This document shows positions 9,016 through 24,861 of a DNA stretch of 64,000 bases, one piece after another. Source of the DNA: Calditrichia bacterium (GTDB taxonomy: Bacteria > Calditrichota > Calditrichia > RBG-13-44-9 > J075); the NCBI GenBank assembly GCA_020635015.1, contig JACKAP010000001.1:558001-622000 (forward strand). Direction: 5' to 3'. The notes beneath the pieces were generated by a model that ran no database searches, was not told the origin of the DNA, and saw nothing but the letters and a program-made list of their open reading frames with translations. The first letter of the stretch is position 1. The number at the start of each line of letters is the position of its first letter. A program made the position numbers and the translations under genes.

Positions 9016-11391
9016 ATGTTCCCCAACTACCTGAAAACCGCCCTGCGCAGCCTGCGCAAGCAGAAGCTGTTTTCCCTGATCAACCTGTTCGGCCTGGCGG
9101 TGGGGATTACCGTCACCATATTGATCTTGCTCTACGTGCAGGCGGAATTGTCCTATGACGATTCCCAGGAAAACCGGGAGCAGGTCTACCGGGTGCTGCG
9201 CCAGGCGTCGCTGAACGGCAATGAATATTTGATCGGCATTACCTCCGGCCCCTTCGCCGCTGCGCTGGAGACCGATTTTCCGGAAACCATCCGCGAGGCG
9301 GTACGGGTGCTGCCCAATGACGGGCTGGTCACCTATCAAAATCATTCGTTTATGGAAAACAAGTTCTACCTGGCCGACGGCAACTTCTTTGAGGTTTTCT
9401 CCTTTCCTTTCCGCCGGGGCGATCCGGCCACCGCACTGACCCAACCCAATTCGGTGGTGCTGACGGCGGCGATGGCCCGCAAGTATTTCGGCGATGACGA
9501 TCCGATCGGCAAAACCCTGCTGCTGGACGAGCAATATCAGTTTACCGTCAGCGGGGTGCTGGCAGACAATATCGGACGCTCCCACCTGGACTTCGACTTC
9601 ATGGCCTCGATCGAATTCATGAACCGCTTCGACTGGTTCAGCGACTGGTGGAATAATATGCTGTTCACCTACGTGCGCATCGAGTCTCCGGCCGCGGCGC
9701 AGCAATTGGAATCGCAGTTGCCGGGATTCATGGATAAATATTTCGGGGATGATTTCGCTCGCAACGGCACCCGGGTGGATCTGACGCTGCAGCCGCTGGG
9801 GGCTATCTATTTCCAGAATGAGGTGCGCTACGATTACGCCCGGCATGGCGATGAAAAGGCGGTTTATATCTTCTTCGCGATCGCGGTATTTATTCTGCTG
9901 ATCGCCTGTATCAACTACATGAACCTTACCACCGCCCGGGCCAGCCGCCGCGGGCGGGAGATCGGGGTGCGCAAGGTGCTGGGGGCCCATCGCGGCAAAT
10001 TGATCCTGCAGTTCCTGGCCGAATCCTTCCTGATGACCTTAGCTGCGATCGTGCTGGCGATGGCCGCGGTGGAGTTACTGCTGCCCTTTTTTAACGCCGC
10101 CTTCCGCCTGGATCTGGCCATCGATTTCACCCGGCCGCAGTCGCTGGCATTTTTAGGGGGCATCCTGCTGCTGGTATCCCTGCTGGCGGGCAGCTATCCG
10201 GCGTTTCTCCTCTCCTCCTTTCAGCCGGTCAAAGTGCTGAAAAGCCGGCGCGACCGTGAAGCTCACGACGTGCTGATCCGCAAAGGATTGGTAATCTTCC
10301 AGTTCTGCATCTCGGTGTTCCTGATCATCGCCACGTTGCTGGTCGGGCAGCAGTTGGATTACCTGCGCAGCAAGGATCTCGGCTTCGACGAGTCCCAGGT
10401 GGTGCTGGTGCCGCTGAACAACCAGGAGATCCGCGATCAGCAGGAAACCTTCAAGGAACGCCTGCGTAACCAGCCGGGCGTGGTTAATGCTTCAGTAATG
10501 TCCGGGCAGCCGGGAGGATTTCACGACACCATGTCCTTCGACCTCGCCGGTAGAGACGACAACTTCCGTTTTCGCACCGTGTACACCGATTACGATTACG
10601 TGCAGACCCTGGGGATCGAACTGGCCGCCGGGCGCAATTTCTCGCGCGACTTCGGCAGCGACGACCATGCCGTGCTGTTGAACGAGACCGCGGTGCGCGC
10701 CCTGGGGTGGAGCAATGAAGAAGCGGTGGGCAAAACCCTCCACAACACCATGTTCGATACCACAGAGAGCGAGATTGTGGGCGTGGTGCGGGATTTTCAC
10801 TTCTCCTCATTGAAAGACCGGATCGAGCCGCTGCTGATCGGCATCCGCCCCTGGGGGAGAATGATGGCGGTGAAGGTGCAATCGGCAGATATGGCCGGCG
10901 CCCTGGCGGCGATCGAAGCGCAGTGGAATAACATCAGCCCGGCGTATCCCTGCACCTATACCTTTCTGGATGAGACCTTCCAGCAATTGTACCGGCAGGA
11001 GCAGCGGGAATCGGTGCTGTTCAAAATTTTTGCCGTGATTTCTATTCTCATCGCCTGCCTGGGCATTTTTGCCCTGGCTTCTTTTGCAGCGGAGGAGCGC
11101 ACCCGGGAGATCGGCATCCGCAAAGTGCTGGGCGCCACCATCCCCGGCCTGGTGCGCCTGCTTTCCCGCGATTTCGTCAAGCTGGTGGCATTGGGCAACC
11201 TGCTGGCCTGGCCGCTGGCCTGGTTGGCCATGAACCGCTGGCTGGGGGACTTCGCCTACCGTATCGAGATCGGCTGGGGCGTGTTTGTGCTGGCCGGAAT
11301 ACTGGCGCTGGCCATCGCCCTGCTGACGGTGATCTGGCAGGCGCTGAGGGCGGCGCTGGCCAATCCGGTGAAAGCGTTGCGGTACGAGTGA
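9016..11391 (+). CDS. ABC transporter permease, MacB/FtsX type, paralogue 2
   Basis: 791 residues, same architecture as the preceding gene. It has an N-terminal helix at about 18-42, a periplasmic core, then FtsX domain 1 around 285-405 (FILLIACINYMNLTTARASRRGREIGVRKVLGA). A second core follows, then FtsX domain 2 at the end (TREIGIRKVLGATIPGLVRLLSRDFVKLV), finishing ANPVKALRYE. The start ATG is preceded by AAGGAG with proper spacing. Alignable along its whole length with paralogues 1 and 3, yet clearly diverged, so the duplications are old. No ATPase partner adjoins. Inner-membrane location is expected; the function of the cluster is not known. Confidence 0.88.
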   Translation: MFPNYLKTALRSLRKQKLFSLINLFGLAVGITVTILILLYVQAELSYDDSQENREQVYRVLRQASLNGNEYLIGITSGPFAAALETDFPETIREAVRVLPNDGLVTYQNHSFMENKFYLADGNFFEVFSFPFRRGDPATALTQPNSVVLTAAMARKYFGDDDPIGKTLLLDEQYQFTVSGVLADNIGRSHLDFDFMASIEFMNRFDWFSDWWNNMLFTYVRIESPAAAQQLESQLPGFMDKYFGDDFARNGTRVDLTLQPLGAIYFQNEVRYDYARHGDEKAVYIFFAIAVFILLIACINYMNLTTARASRRGREIGVRKVLGAHRGKLILQFLAESFLMTLAAIVLAMAAVELLLPFFNAAFRLDLAIDFTRPQSLAFLGGILLLVSLLAGSYPAFLLSSFQPVKVLKSRRDREAHDVLIRKGLVIFQFCISVFLIIATLLVGQQLDYLRSKDLGFDESQVVLVPLNNQEIRDQQETFKERLRNQPGVVNASVMSGQPGGFHDTMSFDLAGRDDNFRFRTVYTDYDYVQTLGIELAAGRNFSRDFGSDDHAVLLNETAVRALGWSNEEAVGKTLHNTMFDTTESEIVGVVRDFHFSSLKDRIEPLLIGIRPWGRMMAVKVQSADMAGALAAIEAQWNNISPAYPCTYTFLDETFQQLYRQEQRESVLFKIFAVISILIACLGIFALASFAAEERTREIGIRKVLGATIPGLVRLLSRDFVKLVALGNLLAWPLAWLAMNRWLGDFAYRIEIGWGVFVLAGILALAIALLTVIWQALRAALANPVKALRYE

Positions 11392-11400
11392 AATGCTTTT

Positions 11401-11491
11401 GCCACAGAGACACAGAGCGCACAGAGATTTTATAGTTATCAGTGATCCGTTTTCAGTTTTCAGTTCTCTGTGAACTCTGTGTCTCTGTGGC
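11401..11491. repeat. CACAGAG inverted-arm element, locus 3
   Basis: GCCACAGAGACACAGAG with a third CACAGAG block at 11401-11428, complemented by CTCTGTGTCTCTGTGGC ending at 11491. The loop carries TCAGTTTTCAGTT, a sequence also found in the loops of other copies. It sits between permease genes 2 and 3. Confidence 0.8.
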
Positions 11492-11528
11492 TAACACCGA
11501 ATCCGAAATTCAACACGGAGGAACCTCT

Positions 11529-13916
11529 TTGAACAGCTACATCAGATTCGCCCTGCGGAACATGCGGAAGAACAAGCTCTACGCCATCATCAACATCGCC
11601 GGCCTGGCGCTGGGGATTGCCTGCGCGCTGGTCATTTTTTTGATTATCAAATTCGAGTTGAGCTTCGACACCTACCATCCGGATGCGGAACGCATTTACC
11701 GGATGGTGCGCACGACCACCGAATACGGCAATACCGATTATTCCACCGGCGTGCCCCATCCCATGCCGGACGCCCTGCGCACCGATTTCCCGGAATTCGA
11801 AGCGGTGACCATGGTGGACGGCAACTTCACCCCGTCGGTATATGCGGTGACCCGGGCGGATGGGACCGTCGCCAAATTTAAAGACGAGCCGGAGGTCGCA
11901 TTCGTCGATCCGGATTATTTCCAAATATTCAGCTATCAATGGCTGGCCGGCGATCCCTCCCGGGCCCTGGCCAATCCCGGGTCGGCAGTTATTACCCAGA
12001 GTCTGGCCAAAACGATGTTCGGGGAAGCAAATCCGCTCGGCAGGCTGATCACCTGCGGCCGGCGCGACGAGGTGCAGATCACCGGCCTGGTGGCGGATCC
12101 TCCCCCAAACACCGATCTGCCTTATACCCTACTGATCCGCTACGATTTCCAGCAGCGCGGCAATGATAACTGGCGGAGCATTTCCAGCGCCACCCAATGC
12201 TACCTCAAACTGGCGCCGGGAGCGCAGGCGGAATCGTTTTCCGTCCCTTTGCACGCATTCATCGAAAAGCACATGGAAAAAGAAGACGCCGAGCGGATCA
12301 GCTTATCCCTGCAGCCCCTGCTGGCGCAGCACTTCGACAACCGTTTTCAGGGCGGGGTGGGGAGAACCGTTTCCAAGACCGCCTTCCTGGCATTGGGGCT
12401 GATCGGTCTGGTGCTGATTATCACCGCCTGCATCAACTTCGTGAACCTCAATACCGCTCTGGCGGTCCACCGCGCCAAAGAAGTGGGGGTCAGAAAAGTG
12501 CTCGGCAGCTCCCGGCTGCGCCTGATGGCCAATTTTTTAGGCGAGACCGCGCTCATTACCCTGCTGGCCATCGCTGCGGCGCTGGCTTTTGCGGAAATCA
12601 TGCTGCCCCAATTGCAGTCGATTATGGGATACCGGCTTGAACTGAATTTGACCGGCGACTTTTTTGTGGCCGGCTATCTGCTGCTGCTGTTTGCCGCCGT
12701 TACCCTGTTGGCTGGATTTTATCCGGCCTTCCACCTGGCCAGCTTCACCCCGGCGGATGCGATCCGCAGCAACCGGCCAGCCTCCCGCGCCGGGAAAGGG
12801 CTGCTGCGCAAAAGCCTGGTGGTGCTGCAGTTCGCCATCTCCCAGACCCTGATCATCTGCGTCATGGTAATTGCCGGCCAGATGGATTATTTCCGCAGTG
12901 CCGATATGGGGTTCGTGAAGGAAGCGGTTGTAGAGCTTGAGCTGCCCATCCGCAATCAATCCCGGCTGGATCGCTTCAAGCAGCTCCTGCTGCAGCATGC
13001 TGCCATCCGCAAGGTCGGTTATTCCAACAGCGGCACGGCCTCGGAGAGCACCTGGAGCAGCAACTATACCCTGACCGATTCGGTAGAAATCAAGGAAGGC
13101 CGCGCCCATATCAAATTTGTCGATCAGGACTTCATCGACACCTATCAACTAACGATGCTGACCGGGGAAGGCCTGGCCGACAGTGATTCGCTGGAACGCT
13201 ACGTCGTCAACCAGACCTTCGCAGAGAAAGCCGGTTACGGAGAACATCCGGAAAAACTTCTCGGTAAATACCTGAAGACCTGGGGAAAGGAAGCGCCGAT
13301 CGGCGGGGTAGTGCGGGATTTCAACACCACCTCCCTGCATCAAGCGGTAGAACCGGTCGTGATGCTGGTATGGAACCGCTACTGGCAGGCCGGGGTCAAG
13401 ATCGATCTGCCGCAGGCCCAAAGCGCCCTGGCCGCCATGCAGGAAGCCTGGGATGCAGTGTACCCGGAATACGTTTTCGAATATGCTTTCCTGGATGAAT
13501 CGATCGCCAATTTTTATAAGCGCGAGCAGAATACCGCCCGGCTGATGAACCTCTTTACCGTCATCGCCATCATGATCGGCTGCATGGGATTGTTTGGCCT
13601 GGTATCCTATATCGCCGCCCAGCGCACCAAGGAGATCGGCATCCGCAAGGTACTGGGCGCCACCGTGCCGCACCTGCTGGGGCTGCTCTCGAAGGATTTC
13701 CTCAAACTGGTGCTGCTGGCAAATGTGCTCGCCTGGCCGGCGGCGTGGTTTGCCATGAGTTTCTGGCTGCAGAACTTTGCCTACCGGATCGAGATCGGCT
13801 GGTGGATCTTCATCCTCTCCGGCACGCTGACCCTGTTGGTCGCCCTGCTGACGGTCAGCTACCAGGCAGCGCGGGCGGCGCTGGCCAATCCGGTGGAGAG
13901 TTTGCGGTATGAATAG
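11529..13916 (+). CDS. ABC transporter permease, MacB/FtsX type, paralogue 3 (TTG start)
   Basis: I place the start at TTG 11529 (LNSYIRFALRN) because GGAGGA at 11517-11522 lies six bases before it and the sequence then matches the start of the sister genes. The longer frame from 11442 would translate the CACAGAG repeat. 795 residues: helix near 18-42, periplasmic core, FtsX 1 (IITACINFVNLNTALAVHRAKEVGVRKVLGSS), second core, FtsX 2 (TKEIGIRKVLGATVPHLLGLL), end ANPVESLRYE. Same orphan-permease class as its neighbours. Function and substrate are unknown; the lack of an ATPase suggests a shared ATPase encoded elsewhere (inference). Confidence 0.87.
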   Translation: MNSYIRFALRNMRKNKLYAIINIAGLALGIACALVIFLIIKFELSFDTYHPDAERIYRMVRTTTEYGNTDYSTGVPHPMPDALRTDFPEFEAVTMVDGNFTPSVYAVTRADGTVAKFKDEPEVAFVDPDYFQIFSYQWLAGDPSRALANPGSAVITQSLAKTMFGEANPLGRLITCGRRDEVQITGLVADPPPNTDLPYTLLIRYDFQQRGNDNWRSISSATQCYLKLAPGAQAESFSVPLHAFIEKHMEKEDAERISLSLQPLLAQHFDNRFQGGVGRTVSKTAFLALGLIGLVLIITACINFVNLNTALAVHRAKEVGVRKVLGSSRLRLMANFLGETALITLLAIAAALAFAEIMLPQLQSIMGYRLELNLTGDFFVAGYLLLLFAAVTLLAGFYPAFHLASFTPADAIRSNRPASRAGKGLLRKSLVVLQFAISQTLIICVMVIAGQMDYFRSADMGFVKEAVVELELPIRNQSRLDRFKQLLLQHAAIRKVGYSNSGTASESTWSSNYTLTDSVEIKEGRAHIKFVDQDFIDTYQLTMLTGEGLADSDSLERYVVNQTFAEKAGYGEHPEKLLGKYLKTWGKEAPIGGVVRDFNTTSLHQAVEPVVMLVWNRYWQAGVKIDLPQAQSALAAMQEAWDAVYPEYVFEYAFLDESIANFYKREQNTARLMNLFTVIAIMIGCMGLFGLVSYIAAQRTKEIGIRKVLGATVPHLLGLLSKDFLKLVLLANVLAWPAAWFAMSFWLQNFAYRIEIGWWIFILSGTLTLLVALLTVSYQAARAALANPVESLRYE

Positions 13917-13989
13917 GCTCGATTTCGGAGTGCGGATTTCGGAGTGCGGAATTAAAGACATGGAGCGTGAGGCGAAAGGTGGTGAGCTG

Positions 13990-14206
13990 TCATTGGCGCT
14001 TCGCGCGTCATTAGCCTGCGGCGTCATTAGCCCTTCGGGCGTAATCTGTGGATATTTCTCCGGCGCGCGGAGCGTCAATGACGGCCGAAGGCCCAATGAC
14101 AGCGAAGCGAATGACGCCCGAAGGGCAAACATCGTGAGCGTCAGCGAGCAAACATCGCGCGTAGCGCAAACATCGCGAGCGTCAGCGAGCAAACATCCAG
14201 CATCAC
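13990..14206. repeat. GC-rich AGCGAA-type element, copy 1
   Basis: A 217-bp block made of CATTGGCGCTTCGCGCGTC, GCGTCATTAGC and several GAGCAAACATCG modules (CGTGAGCGTCAGCGAGCAAA type). Closely related blocks are at 45870-46063 and 58763-58823. All three lie just upstream of a plus-strand gene in the same orientation. The block contains many small self-complementary pieces such as CCCGAAGGGC. Confidence 0.75.
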
Positions 14207-14244
14207 TAAATGATCAAAAATCTTAAACCCTTTCGAGGTACTTT

Positions 14245-16620
14245 ATGCTCTTAAACTACTTCAAACTCGCCTACCGGAACCTGCTTTCCAACAAACTGGT
14301 CTCCGCGATCAATATTTTCGGACTTTCGATTGCCATCGCCTCCTGTATTACTGTCTTCTTGTTTTTGCGGAATCATTGGACGATGGACAATTTTCACCAA
14401 AACGGTGAGCAGATTTTTATCGTGGAATACGGCATGGAGAACGCCGGCCAGGAGCAGGTGTGGGGCACCCCGCCGATGCCGCTGGGCCCGGCCCTGGCGC
14501 GGGATTTTCCCCAGGTTGAGCGAGCGGTGCGTACCAAATTACAGGGCTGCAAGGTCTACCTGGAAGACCGGGTATTCGAAGAGCTGGTATATTTCGCCGA
14601 TCCCGGCTATTTCGATATGTTCACCTTTCCCCTCCAGGCCGGTACTCCCCGGGCGCTGGAAGAACCGGATGCGGTCATCCTGAGTGCGGAAGCCGCGGAG
14701 AAATATTTCAAAGGAGAAAATGCCGTCGGGAAGGATCTCATCATCGTATTCGAGAATCAGCAGAAAAAGATCATGAATGTGAAAGGGGTTGCCGAGCCGC
14801 TTCCCGAAAACACCGGGTTTATCTTCGACCTTCTTACCGGTTTCAACACCCTGGAGGCATTATATCCGGGCATGGCGGATGACTGGACCCAATACACCCG
14901 GGGAACTTTTGTGCAGCTCTACAATCCGAGCGATATCGATATTTTAGCGGCGAATGTAGATCAATATACCTCGTTGCACAATGATGCGGCAATTGATGGA
15001 GACCTGGAGATCAATTCGTTCGTTTTCGACAACCTGCGCCATCCGAACCCGGGAGCTTACCATGTGCTACTGCGCCCGGTAGAGACCGCCCATCCAATAC
15101 TCACCCTGATGTTCCTGCTGATGGCTTTGCTGATGATGGCGCTCTCCTGCTTCAACTATATCAACATCGCGCTGGGTTTTGTGGGCAAGCGGCTGAAAGA
15201 GATCGGCATCCGCAAGGTGATCGGGGGGCGGAGGCGGCAGTTGATCGGCCAGTTTCTGGCGGAGAATCTGCTGCTATGCTTCCTGGCGCTGCTGTGCGGG
15301 CTGGCGCTGACCGAGATCGCCTTCGTGCCGCTGTTCAACTCGATCATGGTCTCAAAAATCTCCCTCTCGTTTACCGACAACCCCTGGCTGTGGGCTTTCG
15401 TGCCCGGACTGCTGGTTTTTACCGGCCTCGCCTCCGGTGCCTATCCGGCATTTTACATCAGTTCCTTGCAGCCGGTATTCATTTTCCGCGGCCGGCGCTT
15501 GTTTAAAAGCAAAAGCAAGCTGCTCCGGGTGTTTCTGGCGATGCAGTTCGTGCTGGCATTTTGCACAGTCATCATCGGCGTTCTGCTCCTGGTGGCGGGG
15601 AGTTACTGGAAAGATTCGCCCTGGGGCTATCAGCCGGATCAGACGCTGGTGGTGCGGCTCGACAACAGCGAGCAGTACCGCTTTATCAAAACTGAGGCGG
15701 AGCGCAGTCCGCACACCCTGCGGATTGCCGGTACCGTGAACCATATTGGAGAATCGCTATCGAAGGAAATTGTTCTCATCGGGGAGGAGAAGCACGAAGT
15801 GATCCGCTTTGATGTGGGCGCCGGCTATTTTGAGGCCACCGGTCTCCGGCTGGCCGCCGGACGGTTTTTCGACGAGGCGCTTCCCTATGAAGACGCCACG
15901 GCGGTGATTGTCAATAAGACCTTCGTACAGGAACGCCAATGGGCTGAACCGCTCGGGAAGCAACTCCGTGCCGGCGAGCAAACCTATCGGGTGATCGGGG
16001 TGGTAGACGATTTCAAATTGATCGGTTCCGCCGCCACCCGGCCGGTGGTGTTTTTCCAGGCCGATGCGGAGAAATTTGCTTATCTGGTGCTACGCTATGA
16101 AGCCGGATCGGGCGAGCAGGCCGCGGGGTTTGTGAAATCCATCTGGCAGCGGCTTTATCCGGAAATCCCCTTCAGTTATTTTCATCAACCGTCCGTGTTC
16201 GATAATTTCTATCGCAGCTACAACAATGTGACCTCGGCATTCAATTACATCGCCGGGTTGGCGCTGATCATCGCCTGCCTGGGGCTCTTCGGCCTGTCTT
16301 CCCAGAATTACGCCAGCTACCTGAAGGAGGTCAGCATCCGCAAGGTGCTGGGGGCCTCGGTGCGGGATACGGTGCTGCTGGTGAACCGGGCGTTCCTGAT
16401 CATCCTCTTGATCGCCGGGGCACTGGCCACCGGGGTTTGCTACCTGGGCGTTCAGCTCCTGCTGGAAGCGGTGAAAGAATACACCGGCGTGGTGGAATTG
16501 GGTATCACCCCCTATTTGCTGGCCAATGTATTGGTCTTCCTGACTGCCGGCGCGGCCATCGCGGGACAATCGTACCGCCTGGCCCGGATATCCCCGGCGG
16601 TGACGCTGCGGAATGAATAA
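14245..16620 (+). CDS. ABC transporter permease, MacB/FtsX type, paralogue 4 (divergent)
   Basis: 791 residues with the same MacB_PCD-FtsX-MacB_PCD-FtsX order, but the most divergent of the four. FtsX 1 contains LLMMALSCFNYINIALGF and LKEIGIRKVIGGRRRQL. The second FtsX domain has YASYLKEVSIRKVLGASVRDTVLLV, and the protein ends ISPAVTLRNE. GAGGT at about 14235 is the probable ribosome site. The first helix is at about 20-42 (INIFGLSIAIASCITVFLFL). It lies after the AGCGAA-type repeat and ends 140 bp before the convergent giant gene, with a perfect hairpin between. Role as for the other three: an inner-membrane ABC permease of unknown substrate. Confidence 0.85.
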   Translation: MLLNYFKLAYRNLLSNKLVSAINIFGLSIAIASCITVFLFLRNHWTMDNFHQNGEQIFIVEYGMENAGQEQVWGTPPMPLGPALARDFPQVERAVRTKLQGCKVYLEDRVFEELVYFADPGYFDMFTFPLQAGTPRALEEPDAVILSAEAAEKYFKGENAVGKDLIIVFENQQKKIMNVKGVAEPLPENTGFIFDLLTGFNTLEALYPGMADDWTQYTRGTFVQLYNPSDIDILAANVDQYTSLHNDAAIDGDLEINSFVFDNLRHPNPGAYHVLLRPVETAHPILTLMFLLMALLMMALSCFNYINIALGFVGKRLKEIGIRKVIGGRRRQLIGQFLAENLLLCFLALLCGLALTEIAFVPLFNSIMVSKISLSFTDNPWLWAFVPGLLVFTGLASGAYPAFYISSLQPVFIFRGRRLFKSKSKLLRVFLAMQFVLAFCTVIIGVLLLVAGSYWKDSPWGYQPDQTLVVRLDNSEQYRFIKTEAERSPHTLRIAGTVNHIGESLSKEIVLIGEEKHEVIRFDVGAGYFEATGLRLAAGRFFDEALPYEDATAVIVNKTFVQERQWAEPLGKQLRAGEQTYRVIGVVDDFKLIGSAATRPVVFFQADAEKFAYLVLRYEAGSGEQAAGFVKSIWQRLYPEIPFSYFHQPSVFDNFYRSYNNVTSAFNYIAGLALIIACLGLFGLSSQNYASYLKEVSIRKVLGASVRDTVLLVNRAFLIILLIAGALATGVCYLGVQLLLEAVKEYTGVVELGITPYLLANVLVFLTAGAAIAGQSYRLARISPAVTLRNE

Positions 16621-16757
16621 TGGGTTGATGGGTGAATGGGTGAATGGGTTGATGGTGAATGGGAGGATGGGGCGGAATGCCGGACATGCAAGGGCGAGTC
16701 GAGACTCGCCCTTGCATGTCAGTTTTTACCCATATACCCATACACCCATTAACTCAT
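16621..16757. repeat. TGGGTTGA/TGGGTGAA octamer arms
   Basis: At 16621-16672 units ATGGGTTG and ATGGGTGA repeat about six times. At 16729-16757 complementary CCCATATA/CCCATTAA units follow. The pair encloses the hairpin at 16683-16720. The same arm family recurs at 5861-5957, 31475-31500 (one arm), 51013-51176, 53115-53211 and 60101-60223. Confidence 0.75.
16683..16720. terminator. Perfect hairpin between convergent genes
   Basis: 18-bp perfect stem GACATGCAAGGGCGAGTC with a GA loop, followed on the plus strand by AGTTTTTA. It lies between permease 4 (ends 16620, plus) and the giant secreted protein (ends 16760, minus), so it can serve as a terminator for either. Confidence 0.65.
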
Positions 16758-16759
16758 TA

Positions 16760-24670
<7,911 letters not shown>

Positions 24671-24687
24671 AACAATGTCCTTCTGGT

Positions 24688-24802
24688 GCCACGCTCCGCG
24701 TGGCGCCCGGTCTTTCGACGCTCTGCGTCGAAGGTGCGCGGATTTAATTTTTACTGGTGTGACGCGGAGCGTCACGAACTTCATTCGACGCGGAGCGTCG
24801 AA
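24688..24802 (-). repeat. Four short hairpins with CGCGGAGCG-type cores upstream of the giant gene
   Basis: Palindromes at 24688-24704 (GCCACGCTCCGCGTGGC), 24714-24732, 24759-24775 (GTGACGCGGAGCGTCAC) and 24784-24802, spaced by 9-26 bp. They lie 18-132 bp upstream of the ATG at 24670, within the probable leader of the transcript. They could affect mRNA stability, or be a repeat cluster that landed there. Confidence 0.7.
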
Positions 24803-24861
24803 CGAGAATTAAACCTCCCCAAAATCAGGTGATAAAACCCCATCAGAGTGCAGCATCAAAA

